DNA of 64,000 nt from Archegozetes longisetosus (lineage: Eukaryota; Arthropoda; Arachnida; Sarcoptiformes; Trhypochthoniidae): NCBI GenBank assembly GCA_018873245.2, contig JAEMBT020000003.1, positions 9,071,843-9,135,842 of the forward strand, given 5' to 3'. The position numbers and the translations under genes are program-made. The first letter of the stretch is position 1; each line of letters begins with the position of its first letter. Below are positions 25,454 through 36,351 of this stretch, in pieces. Below the pieces are notes generated by a model. It ran no database searches. It was not told the origin of the DNA and saw only the letters and a program-made list of their open reading frames with translations.

Positions 25454-27909
25454 TTTTAGATTAACTTTTTAGACTAGAGGCAGATTAGGTGAAAAAGCAG
25501 TTAATTTCAGTTTATCAGGCATTCAAAAATGACTCTTATAATAAAAATTCGTCTAAATGAATCATTCATTCATATCATGGATATTTTATTGCTTTAAACC
25601 TTTTATTGAGTGTTTTCAACAATCAACAGATCGATAATAGAAAGTAAGGATTAGTTTAATTTGAAACATAGATGTGTTGAGACACATCCGATGCAAGCTT
25701 CAGTCATTGGTCTCAATTAGACAAGTATTGCACTAAAGAGAGGCAAAAATGTAGAGCTAATACATGAAAATTGCTTAGCAAATGCTAATGATCGGCTTTT
25801 TCGCTCAAATCATACTTTTGTCTCGTATAATAACTATAGGCTTATCTCTTATCGCAAGTCAGCCATCACTGACAATAAATCACATAAATTGAGATTAACT
25901 TCAGCGATACCTTCACGAATCGATCAGATACTGTGCGCGTCAGTTCCGAAACATTATAATAAACAGCTCAATATTATCGTTATCAACTTCTACTCATTAA
26001 AATACAGATCAGTTAAGCATCTTTTTCTCTCAAAAACATTTAATAAATTGTGTTTAAATCCTACTTAGATATCAATATTTTAATAAATCAAGTTAAAAAT
26101 CGATTCTATGAAACAATAAACATAATTGAAAATTTGATTACACATTTCGTGAACCAATTGCTTTGATATGAATTCAAAATGATATGCCGTAATTGATGTG
26201 ATTCACAGTGATTCTTAACTTCAATATTGAAGTGGTTATTAACTCAAACAACTTCTCAAACTTTCACTATTCAGTAGTGATGCCGTCTTTTATCGCATTG
26301 CCGCATGTTTTATATCCTAATAAATAATCATCAAATGTGCCGTAAAAGCAATCAAATTAATGAACAATAAGTTACTTTGAGTAAAATATACAAGCAAAAC
26401 ACTTTAACCTGTTTCAATTGCCTCAATGCTGATGCCTTTCTCACAAGCCATGGCATCTTCTCTTTAGTTGTGCACTATTTATCAGTCAAATTGTCATAAT
26501 GTTAACAAAGTTTTCATTTTGATGATTACGAATTGGTCAAAATTACTCGATGTGCATGTATTACAATCTCAGAACAGAATAGTTCACATTTGATACATAT
26601 TTAAAAAGTGAAATAATATTTAAACGCTCCAATAAAAAAGAAATAGAATAAAGATTGAGATCTTTGTTCGTCTTCAGTCCAAATTGATTATCCTGTCGAG
26701 AAGAAGGCATGAGTTGAAGGCTTCTGAACAATACTTTTTAATGTTTCTCGTATTCAAAAAAAGATTTGAAAAATGATACAGAAGAAAAAGATGGATGTTG
26801 CATTCATACAACGGATGTATTTCACGGCTTTAATACGAAGACAGTCGTGTGTTCGGTGACATTATTTACAAAAAATGTTTAACTCAAACCAATACTAACT
26901 AATAAGTAATTACTAATAACTGAAAGTGTTTCGAGTGTTATTTCAATAGCTATTCAGTGATTATTGCACGCGCCTACACCACAAATGCATATTTACTATG
27001 CAATCAAATTAAGTCAATTTTTCCAACAAATTTCTCAAAATACAAACAAAAGTTTAAAAAGGACTTAAAAACAATTTGCTTTCACTCAAACTTATTAATT
27101 CGGTGAATGAGAAGTGCGTCAGCAAAACATTCAAAAGCAACCATTATTTCAAATTATAAGAATGTTTTCAGATCACTATTGTTTAGACTTTAATTGTAAC
27201 GATTATTTGAGAGAAACGAACTGTTATAATGTCAGTGACTTTTTTGAGAAATTCTTATTCACTCAATTAATTGTAAGATATGTTGAAATGTTTTTTTGTT
27301 TTATAGCCACAGGTATCAAACTGCGCGCCCCCAATGGACGTGAAGAACATAGCAGTAAGTTATGGCACAAAACATTACTTTAAAATACGTGTTTTGTGTA
27401 TTTATTACATTTAAAACTTTGTTCAAAGTATAAATAGCTCACCAAAACTTTTTATTCATCTTATAAAACTAAACACTATTTGAATATTTGATTCCTGCTG
27501 AGTATTTCCAAAGTCAAAGTCAAATATGTTTCGCCATTAGTTCTACAAAATTATATTTTTTAATATAAATGTAGCCAACTCTTCAAATATGAGCTCTACG
27601 TTATGAAAGGTATTGTGATCGGACAGATGTCAGTCAAATTGAATTCAGCTCAACAAAAAATATCAATTTCTTCAACAGATTTATATCACATTTTGATCAA
27701 ATGTTAATTCAAAATTGATTTAACTTAAAGCACACCTAATTAATAGTTAGAACTTGATTATAATTCCAGCAGTTTTCGAATTGAAAAAACTAGAACTAAC
27801 ATAAAAACAGTCTCATGTTATTTAGTTTACTCTTTTCCGAGAATAAGAGTTTAATCAACGCCACAAATTCACAATGATTATATTCACTCACTTTAATACC
27901 TTCGATAAG

Positions 27910-28820
27910 TAGTGAAGAGCATTTGTCCGAAATCTTGAGCTTCAAGCTCGAGCTTCTATAAGCGCAGCTCAAAATTGTTGAGCTTTGAGCTGCGCTTCTG
28001 TCAAATTTGGCCTGAGCTGCGCTTGTACTAAGAAGCTCGGGTCCAAACTGCGAGCTGCGCTGCTGAGCTTATGTTAAAAATTAAAAATTAAAATAATGAG
28101 TAGTAATCTTTGTAACAAGTATTTATTTCAAGTTATAATGAAGTATTTGCGCGAAAATATATGAATTTTGATCGTAAAATTTGAACAATGAATTCAAATT
28201 TCGACATCTGTGTCACCTATCAATGATTGTGAGTCTTCTGATTGTATTTCACTTTCTTGTAAAGTCATGTTGGAAACAGTTTCAAACAACAATTTTCTCT
28301 TATATTGAATAATTATCAAAAATTACTTGAGATTATCTTATTTTGAATATAAAGATATTTAATCAATGAATAGAAATAATATTACTTTTAAGGCCTTAAA
28401 ACTTTATTAATTCTTTCTTCAAATAAACAGTTACTGCACTAAATTTCATTTTAAATTGAAATATATTTTGAAAAAAATGATTCATAATTCAGAAATGCAT
28501 CTCATCATTCAATTCGATAGATCTAATTTAATATCTAATTTTCTAACATATGAGAAGCAATTCAACAATCATTGCTATTTTACAGTGAATACTGCTTTTT
28601 TCTTTATTAAATAAGTCGGCTTCAAATGAGCTGAGCTCGAAGCTCAACAACTTAAGCTTAGGCTTGAGCTTGAGCTGCGCTTCTTCATCATAGCATGAGC
28701 TTGAAGCTCGAGCTTATAAGCTCGAAGACAGCTAAAATTGAGCTTCAAGCGCAGCGCAGCTCAAAGCGCAGCTCAGCTCAAAGCGCAGCTCAGCTCAAAG
28801 ATAGCTTATGCTCTTCACTG
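27910..28820. mobile_element. hAT-like non-autonomous element, 911 bp, left arm only
   Basis: Terminal repeats TAGTGAAGAGCAT and ATGCTCTTCACTG have the YAGTG ends typical of hAT elements. Flanking 8-mers TCGATAAG (27902-27909) and TTAATAAG (28821-28828) match at 6 of 8. The right arm has a single TCGATAAG (reverse complement at 49137-49144), the empty site. The subterminal regions are packed with AGCTTGAGC/GCGCAGCTC modules on both sides, probable transposase-binding repeats. No ORF. Confidence 0.85.
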
Positions 28821-30139
28821 TTAATAAGGGTATAGTTTGCAGAACAGGGCCCGGCATACAATTTAACGATCATTAATATGTGATTTTCAAATTTGCTTAA
28901 ATCTTAAGATATAATTGTAGGCAATTGTTATGAGACAAACTAAATCTCAAACATTAATGCACTGAAACATTATTACGAAATTTCAAATACAGAATAATAA
29001 TCCTGAAAATTAATAATTACTTTACACTAAAGTTGAAAAGAAAAGGAGAGAACAAAATACTGAACAGAGCTTAACGAAACATAAAAGTTGTCGTCTCATA
29101 CATCATACCAAAACACTTACAGAGGCTTTTATTTTAACACATACGAGACACAAACACAATTATATTCTAAAGTGAACTTTGTTCATAAACATTTGATATA
29201 AGAAACGATTTTTTGTCGATTTGTTTTAAAGCGTTTCCCGACTATAAGGCATTCGCTGGCGGTCGCGCAGAATTACCTTGCAACGTTACTCTACAACTAG
29301 CAGATGATGCTATCACTTTGATCTTATGGTATAGAGGAGATACATCTGGTGTACCGATTTATAGTGTGGACGCCCGTCACGGATCACTTGAAAATGCCAA
29401 ACACTTTCCGATGTCGAGCGTGTTCGCTGGCAAAATAGGGCCACATTCGATCTTTCCGTCCGACCCGCCATCTTAAGAATCGATCCCGTTCTTGATCAGG
29501 ATGGCATGGAATATAGATGTCGAGTCGACTTTAGATGGGGAAGAACTATGAGTACTTATGTCACACTTATTGTGATCGGTACATTCAATTCGATATGATT
29601 TTGATTTATATATTCCTTGTAGTCAATCGATTGCAAGTCAAAAAGTGAAACCAATTGATGTGGAAATAGTGAACGCGAGACATACTCTGATAGCAGGTCG
29701 TGAAGTTGAGATGACGTGCGAATCGAGAGGCTCACGATTACCGGCACAAACCACTTGGTTTAAACACAACAGAGAGTTAACTCACTCAAGGTATCTCACA
29801 ATATAATGCATTATGAGCATTGATCCATTAGTCCAATACGTTAACAAATTAATTATCATTAAAGCCTTTTTGTGGACCTAAAACCATACAATAGTTGTAC
29901 TAATATTACATCAGTATACTAATATTGGTAGATATTTTCTATATTTATATTCTTAATGGTTTAAGTCCTAAATGTAAAAGTTTTTTATACAAGTCGTTAA
30001 TAGCGTAAATAACTTATTGACAAAAATACAATTAATCCGGTTTTAAAAGAAATGATTGTGTCATTACAATTGCAGAAAGTCTTCCAATTAATTCACTTTT
30101 GGTGTTAACTAATATGTAAGGCATTGCATTTTGATAAAT

Positions 30140-30363
30140 AAGCTCATGGCGGTATAAATTTGCCTATTAAAGCTTTCATTTGAACCCACTTTTTGAACAA
30201 ATGCGTTAATGAATAGGCCTTTACTATGGATTAAAAATACTTTCTATATTGAATTCAGTAAAGTATTTTTAATCCATAGTAAAAGGCCTATTCATTAATG
30301 CATTTGTTCAAAAAGTAGGTTCAAATGAAAGTTTTAATAGGCAAATTTAAACCGCCACGAGTT
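30140..30363. mobile_element. Near-perfect hairpin element, 224 bp
   Basis: The two halves are almost exact reverse complements: CATGGCGGTATAAATTTGCC at the left and GGCAAATTTAAACCGCCACG at the right, meeting around ATTGAATTCA. The inner segment CTTTTTGAACAAATGCGTTAA recurs next to the fold-back at 3011-3430. Confidence 0.8.
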
Positions 30364-30518
30364 TACAGTGTTTTCTAATATTTCATAGCACATAAAAAAT
30401 ACAGTATAAACTTCGAAATTGCAAACCTTATAAACAGTGATAATCATAATTTTGACTATAGCACATATAATCTTTTACAAAACTATCTAGAACTCTTTGA
30501 GAGATAATAAAAAAATCA

Positions 30519-30892
30519 ATGGATGGTCCGATTTCGATGCGGTTTGTTTTAAAACAAAGAAAATCTCTCGATAATTTAATTGATGATTTGATAATAGGTG
30601 ATAATCTTGATAATATATACTTAAATCAATTGATAAATAATGAAGTTTTGATCGAAAATGCGCTATTTTGGTCTCAAGTCTGTCTTAAGGTCCTTCAGGT
30701 TTTGAATAGTCTTTTTTATTAAGTCTTATAAAGTTTGAACTGAATTTCTTTTGATTTAAGGACCCGAGAAATTTCAGCGATCGGTATCTTTCGTGTGAGA
30801 TTTTGTCGAAAATGTTCGAAGCCATCCCTTTACTGAGGAGTTTGACGCATTTATCTCGTGAGACATCGCTTTATTTAATAGATAATAATTGA
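30519..30892 (+). CDS. Small two-exon protein or gene fragment, function unknown
   Basis: Exon 1 runs 30519-30698 (ATG start, 60 codons, ending ...VCLKVLQ). A 62-nt intron with GT...TTTAAG ends follows, then exon 2 at 30761-30892 (DPRNFSDRYLSCEILSKMF..., 43 codons, stop TGA). The join keeps phase 0. The intron has exactly the length of two introns in the Sidestep-like gene, which supports a real spliced unit. The 103-residue product has leucine-rich stretches (CEILSKMFEAIPLLRSLTHL) reminiscent of F-box/LRR proteins, too short to assign. The second exon is richer in G+C than the surroundings. It may be the 5' part of a gene truncated at the MITE that starts at 31067. Confidence 0.4.
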
Positions 30893-31066
30893 TGATTTGA
30901 AAAGTATTAATATGATAAATCATATTAATACTTACGTTACACAACAAACAACGTTAAACTTTCGGGAATTTCTTAATATAATTTGATTTAAATCATTAAC
31001 TTTAACACATTTTTAAAATAAAATATTTCCCTTTGTAATTTTTGCATTCATAATATCATTAAGAAG

Positions 31067-31401
31067 TTCGAAACGCACCATGCAGTTAAATGATTTTTAA
31101 AGAATGGTTTTCACAATTTCAAAACCTCACAACTCTTGAAGCATTCAGTAGATATGCTCAAGACATATTTCTGGAAACTGTCTGCAAGAGCTTTTCAATG
31201 ATGTGCATATCATCGCTGTTCCTCGATGAACCTATTGGAACAGATGATGAGATTCACATCATCCGAAAGGTTTTTGCACACAGTTTCCAGAAATATAAGC
31301 CTTATGCATATCGGTTGAACGCTTCGAGAGTTATTGACTTTTGAAATTTTGAATACCAATCTTTAAAAATGAATTAACTATATGATAACGAGTGTTTCGA
31401 A
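31067..31401. mobile_element. Fold-back MITE, 335 bp (family member 2)
   Basis: Ends TTCGAAACGCACCATGCAGT and ATATGATAACGAGTGTTTCGA-A are inverted copies. Interior arms with ATATTTCTGGAAACTGT are shared with the element at 15871-16200, which identifies a dispersed family. Confidence 0.75.
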
Positions 31402-32323
31402 CCCTTAATAATAATATTGCATCTAAACAATTGATCAGTTTCAAAACTTTCAAAATATTTATATTGAAAGAAAGTATTCTTTATAGGGTAAAGTCTGTCG
31501 GACTTTTTAATGTCAAATAGTATACAATATTCTCCGTATGAGTCATGACCACTTATATCAACATTCAATATTTTAGCTGTACTAACAATCTCTTTCAAAT
31601 CAATATTTTTCGTATTAAGTCAATTCAAATCTTTGAAAATTCAATTTTCAAAATCGAAAATTTTCTCCGAATATTTCGAGCTTCTTTCGTAGAATTTTAA
31701 TTCTTCAGTTTTTAATTTGAGTTTTTTCAAAACTATTTAATTTTCTAAATCGAAAATTTACTTTGTGACAAAAAAAGAATCAGTTATTCTGATATTTATT
31801 TTACTTCTTAATTAATTTGTTGCTTGAATAGAATTACTTTTCAATATTTTTATCGATCCAGTGAACATATTCATATAACTTTGAATAAAATATACAACAT
31901 TCTGGAAGAGTCAAATTATCTTCTGATGAAATTTCAGTACTTTGATCTTTAATAAATATCCATATAACACGTGTGACTTTACCTCCACATTGAGTGAGGA
32001 AACATCTTTTAATTCCTGGCCAGTTTCAATCAATCGGTCTAAAGAATTTAATAATGCAAACCAACGAGTCGAAGTGTGTTTCAGCAATTTTATATATTCA
32101 TTGTTCATGAATTCTGAGTCAACTTTCAAAGTATTTATATTTTAGCTTGAGAAGAGAATTCACTAGATATTTTCATAATTAAAAGATTCACATCAAAGGA
32201 TGAAGTTTTGCAACCACACTTTGCTGCATTGTTTATAACATTGCATTTGCAGTTCGCTTTGACTATATTGCAATTGACACTTCTCAAATGTTCAAACACT
32301 GATTTCTTATTCCCATGATTCAC
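31402..32323 (-). mobile_element. Relic of a hAT-like transposase gene (DUF4371/ZMYM-type)
   Basis: Broken frames on the minus strand. From 32323 downward they read CNVINNAAKCGCKTSSFDV, then from 32129 FMNNEYIKLLKHTSTRWFAL with LNSLDRLIETGQELK. The order CN..N..K.GCK followed by Y..LLKH..TRW.SL..S..R..E is characteristic of the hAT-derived transposase/DUF4371 proteins that are common in arthropod genomes. The frames are separated by shifts and the catalytic N-terminal part is missing, so it is dead. A further frame at 31374-31598 may be its C-terminal portion. Confidence 0.6.
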
Positions 32324-32339
32324 GTTAGTACTACCTGCA

Positions 32340-33290
32340 GTAGGGACAAAACTAGGACCTGATTACACTTTAAGGAGGAAAGATATCAACATACCACCAT
32401 CAACAGGATAATAAAAAGGTATAAGGAAGCAGGAGCGACAACTACGAAGTCTCCATCAGGTCGGACTCCGAGGCCAGACCAGCGCAAACTGTTTAAAACC
32501 ATTGAAAACACTTTTATATCTGATCCGAGTATTTCCGAACGCAAAGCGGTCGCACAGAATGGAATTAGCCCATTCTGGTTGCACGAGATTAAGGTAAAAT
32601 ACTGGGCTTCAAATCTTATAAGGAAACTGTCCCGCGATACAAAAAAATCAGGAAAAATCTGCTAAAACTAAATGTAGCATGATTTACCGTAACTGAGTAC
32701 TCAGCAAAAAAACCAAAATTATTGTCGTTGATGTGAAACCTACGTGCCTGTTGACCCTAAACATGTACCTGGCCAGTATCGGTTAGAGGAGAAAGAAAAA
32801 TTTTACGAAAATTTCTTAGTGTAGCAAGTAATCGATGAATCTAATAATGTTTTGGTTCCTTTTGTCACCAAAGGGACTATAAATCGGGAAACTTATTTAA
32901 ACGAGTGCCTAAAGAAGAGACTTATTCCTTTCATCAAAATTCATCATAACAAACCTCATAATTTGAAGGATGTCGTACTCTGAATGGATATAGCTAGATT
33001 TCATTATAAGAAGGAGGTAACCGTGTGGTTATCGCATATTGGACTTGAGTTCATCGTTAAAGATGAAAATGCCCCTAATGTTCCCTTAGACCCGCCCTTT
33101 TGAGAATTTTTGGCCATATGCAAGGCTTAATATAAGAAGAATAATGTCAAAGCCGAAGACATGCAAAATTTTAGGTTTGTATGGTGAAGAATATCGTACA
33201 AGGTTGGGAAAGAGTGCACAAAAGTTAATGGCGGAGGCGTGCAGAAACTTGCGATTAATTGCATGTCAGTGGGTACGAGCTCCATATAGA
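32340..33290 (+). mobile_element. Relic of a Tc1/mariner-type transposase gene
   Basis: The plus strand translates in patched frames to an N-terminal DNA-binding part (INRIIKRYKEAGATTTKSPS, GRTPRPD, then DPSISERKAVAQNGIS). The catalytic region follows: VLVPFVTKGTINRETYL, a DIARFHYKKEVTVWL block containing the second aspartate, and KDENAPNVP. An in-frame stop lies where the third acidic residue and PIE-type motif should be (DPPF then EFLAICKA). Several other stops and shifts are present. The layout is that of the Tc1/mariner DDE/D superfamily. Confidence 0.7.
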
Positions 33291-33448
33291 TCTAATGATT
33301 AACAATCTAAATGTGTATTATTATTTTGGTAAAATCTGTTTTTTATAGAGGTTGAAAAGTTTTTTTGTAATTTCAAATGTCATCAACATTTCATCAACAT
33401 TATTTCCCGAGCACCCTTTATACTTTTGTGTTGATGTCTTATGTGAAA

Positions 33449-34484
33449 AGAGTTTTTGGGCTGGACTATAGCAGACGTGGACAGGCATGTTCCCAAAGTC
33501 GTAGACGCATAAATTATACATCGTTGGACTCGTCTCGATCATACGAGTCGATTGAGACCATATTCTAGGTCATCCGAAGTCAACCTGAAAATTCGAGTTT
33601 ATTCGATCTAATAAGTCGAATTTAGATTCGAGCTTTATTTAACAAATAGAACTTAGAAAAATGAAGACAAATTAAACATATGTGATCTTAAGGTCACTTT
33701 CATGGTCACTTCCAGACCATTATCATCCAATTTCTGTAACGCGAGTGAGTATGTTCCCAACATAGAAACATGAATTATACATCATTGGAATCTTCCTGGC
33801 CATACTAATCGAATGAGCTCATACCCGAGATCATTCAAATTCATTCATCGTCATTTAATTTTTTCGACTTTGAATATCGAATTTCTGATTGACTCTAATA
33901 CGGAGTGTATTAGATTAATCGCTTGAAATAATTTTAGAGAGATTAAATTGGCACTTTTTCACAAAACCATTATAACGTCAAAATAATTCTGTAATACATT
34001 GATTAGAAATAATCTTCGATTCTAAGCCTTTTTTATGATCTTATTAGCCATAACATGAAATAAATTTTAAAATTCTAAGTGTTAAAATAAGATTGAAAAA
34101 GATTTTGAGTATTGTTTCCCAGTTATTATGTCTGAAGTTATTTCAAGCGATTAATCTTATACATTTTAAAATTGAAATACACTCAGTATTAGAATCAATT
34201 CTAAATTCGATATTCAAAGTCGGAAAAATTAAATAACGTTGAATGAATTTGAATGATCTCGGGTATGAGCTCATTCGATTAGTATGGCCAGGAAGATTCC
34301 AATGATGTATAATTCATGTTTCTACGTTGGGAACATACTCACTCACGTTGCAGAAATTAGGTCCTCGAGTATGGTCTCAATCGACTCTCATGTTCGAGAT
34401 GAGTCCAACGATATATAATTTATGCGTCTACGACTTCGGGAACATGCCCATCCACGTTTGCTATAGCCCAACCCAAAAAACATT
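33449..34484. mobile_element. Fold-back element, about 1.04 kb
   Basis: Long inverted arms (about 400 bp): GGGCTGGACTATAGCAGACG at the left is mirrored by CGTTTGCTATAGCCCAACCC at the right. They continue through GTCGTAGACGCATAAATTAT and GAGCTCATTCGATTAGTATG. Predicted ORFs in this region are mirror images of one another and are not genes. Confidence 0.75.
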
Positions 34485-34514
34485 ATATTCCTTGAAAATA
34501 TTTGTATAAGATTT

Positions 34515-35390
34515 TGAATGAATACTGCTTTGAAAATGGATTTAATTTAAACATACCTAATGATTATAACTTAATTACAATTCTAGCAGTTTTCAAATAG
34601 AACCATCAAATCAAATTCGACCTAAGACAAGTGCTATCGGCCAAAAAAGTATATGTTAAATAAAGCCTTTTCGCGCCTTACATATTTGGAGATCACTTTG
34701 ATATTTGCACAATAAAGATTTTGAAAGCTATTATAAACTTTAGTTTAAGTCTGCTTATGGCAAAGCAAAGTAATGAACTTTTGCATAAATTGTTTTACTG
34801 ATAAAGAGTTCATAAATTATTTACTTTGCATTCAGCTTTTCTCAATTATTTATTTCATGAATTTAAGTTACTTATGTTAAAGTTCGATACAAATTACAAC
34901 ATTTATAGAGATCTGAAGATAAGTTTCGTATTTCATGGTTCATATTAGAAATAATACTTATGAGAATAATATGATCCTTATTCAGTTCAATCTTCACCTT
35001 ACTTGGTTCAATTCTCATTGGCTTTTGCAGTTTTTAAGCGCACATTTTGATATATACTTTTTTGGCCGATAGCACAATTTTATGATATTTAGTTTGCTGT
35101 TTTCTAAGAATCAATGCTTGATCAAGATGGGGTGAGAATCATTATTACTGTCTAACTTTAATACGCTCAATAAAGGTATAGTTTGCAGAACAAGATCCGG
35201 CATACAATCCAACGATTACTTATTTTGATGGTGTTTTCAAATTTACTAAAGTCTTAAGATATAATTATGGACAATTTTTATGAGAGAAACTAAATCTCAA
35301 ACATTAATTCACTGAGATATAATTACGAAATTTTAAATACAGAATAATAATCTTGAAAATCAATAATTGCTTTAAACCAGCGTTGAATAA
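34515..35390 (+). pseudogene. Third, decayed fragment of the Sidestep-like gene intron
   Basis: Blocks at 34520-34615 and 35130-35390 align by eye to the intron upstream of the V-Ig exon in both arms (27700-27800 and 28830-29040 on the left). Shared landmarks are GGTATAGTTTGCAGAACA and AACTAAATCTCAAACATTAA. A 445-bp MITE splits the fragment. It is in the same orientation as the left-arm copy and more diverged, so it came from an older duplication. Homology gives way to the CRAL-TRIO copy 3 flank near 35395. Confidence 0.65.
34631..35075. mobile_element. MITE, 445 bp
   Basis: Ends GTGCTATCGGCCAAAAAAGT and ACTTTTTTGGCCGATAGCAC are perfect inverted repeats. There is no ORF. It is inserted in the decayed Sidestep-like intron fragment. 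Confidence 0.8.
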
Positions 35391-35547
35391 GTAACATATA
35401 TCCTTATCGTAATTTATTTTCAAGATAAAAATTATATTCACGATAGAAAGTATAAAACTTTTCGTAAAATTTGTTAAGCAATTCTAACCATAATCATTCT
35501 GATTATAGTTTACTTAGATATAATATTAAAATAACTATAAACTGATT

Positions 35548-36351
35548 TTATTTCAATTTATTCTTAAAAGTTGAATAAATTTTCTTAATTTGATCATCGG
35601 TAAATTCGGTGTGAGTCAACTGACCTAAAGGCTTGACTCCTCTAGGAATTTTAATCAAACCTTCATTGAAATTACCATCTAAATGAACAGGAATGAAATC
35701 ACTATCTAGATATTTGAAAGTATCTTTCTTATTAATAAATTTGACACAATTTTTCAACTCTTCGCCCATAAATGCCATGATCAACTTTGAGGTAGCATTC
35801 AAAATCCACGGCAAGTCAATTACGAGGATGTATTTGACTCCACGAGGATAATAGGATTGAAGCACATCAGCCAGAAAATAACTATAGTCAAGATCGACGT
35901 TCGACAATCCCATTCCAGTGAGATCATTGATAATAACCCATCCCTGATGTGATGTTTGGCGATCTAATTTTTCGAATTGATAAACAGTGAACTGTCTGAT
36001 CAAAGTACCCAACTCTGCAGATTTGTGTACTGCTTTGCCGACATGCCAGATTAATGGACAACCCTCTTTATCTTTGCGAGGTTCTCCGAATAAACCAATC
36101 TTGTAAATCTCTTCAGGAAAATATTGATCATTGAAATCGTTGACTCCATAAAATTTACGCCATTGCATGGTTTTGATCAAAGCCTTCAAAGCGGTATCTT
36201 CTGACTTAGTCACTAATACGAAACGTTCGATCCACCAGTCGTTAGTTCGAACTAGTTCGATATCATTGTTGTGATAAAGATCAGGAGTTTCTTCGATAGC
36301 AGTTAAAAAGCTTGCTCTCAAATTTTCAACAATTTCCTTATTTACTGACAT
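35548..36351 (-). CDS. CRAL-TRIO / SEC14-like lipid-binding protein, copy 3
   Basis: Intact intronless ORF of 267 codons starting at the ATG at 36351 (MSVNKEIVENLRASFL). The same domain layout as copy 2: WWIERFVLVTKS, MQWRK, DKEGCPLIWHVGKA, YYPRGVKYILVIDLPWI, FMGEEL and the C-terminal THTEFTDDQIKKIYSTFKN. Differences from copy 2 are concentrated in the lipid-pocket half (for example SYFLADV for NFFGIDV and NATSKLIMAF for NAPIKLVLAF). This could mean a change of ligand preference, but relaxed selection is also possible. Soluble cytosolic product expected. It resembles partial copy 1 in the NATSK segment more than copy 2. Confidence 0.9.
   Translation of the reverse strand: MSVNKEIVENLRASFLTAIEETPDLYHNNDIELVRTNDWWIERFVLVTKSEDTALKALIKTMQWRKFYGVNDFNDQYFPEEIYKIGLFGEPRKDKEGCPLIWHVGKAVHKSAELGTLIRQFTVYQFEKLDRQTSHQGWVIINDLTGMGLSNVDLDYSYFLADVLQSYYPRGVKYILVIDLPWILNATSKLIMAFMGEELKNCVKFINKKDTFKYLDSDFIPVHLDGNFNEGLIKIPRGVKPLGQLTHTEFTDDQIKKIYSTFKNKLK

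Larger units (their letters stand above)
18879..29790 (+). pseudogene. Broken inverted copy of the Sidestep-like gene (5' exons)
   Basis: Copies of four exons remain in order: signal-peptide exon 18879-19114 (ATG at 19030), 42-nt exon 27313-27354, V-Ig exon 29232-29578 and Ig3 first exon 29646-29790. The V-Ig exon has 2 extra bases in the GGCAAAATAGGG stretch (GGCAATAGGG in the intact gene). They shift the frame and end it after ...IFPSDPPS, before the second Ig cysteine. Both Ig2 exons and their introns are gone: intron sequence after the V-Ig exon runs straight into the 3' end of the intron before the Ig3 exon. Homology stops near 29910. If transcribed, it could give only a short secreted fragment. 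Confidence 0.85.
12670..29910. repeat. Left arm of large inverted duplication
   Basis: The arm reads as the reverse complement of about 47590-60770. Matching anchors are: CAGATATAATCAAA-CATG plus the GA/CT microsatellite (12670-12760 with 60676-60760); the TTCAGTCTGGAAT block (16243 with 60588); the fold-back at 21860-22568 with 54863-55570; the 42-nt exon (27313 with 49733); the V-Ig exon (29232 with 48731); and the Ig3 exon (29646 with 47843). Sequence identity is high, with scattered substitutions and small indels. Large differences are a 3.5-kb left-only block with CRAL-TRIO copy 2, two left-only hAT-like insertions and a left-only deletion of the Ig2 exons. Confidence 0.9.

Noticed and set aside
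31090-31344. 84-codon frame, and the similar 82-codon frame at 15888-16136
   Set aside because: Both are generated by the same palindromic MITE in opposite reading directions.
33321-34509. Pair of similar frames reading SPT.YNLCVYDFGNMP
   Set aside because: They are the two inverted arms of one fold-back element, not paralogous genes.
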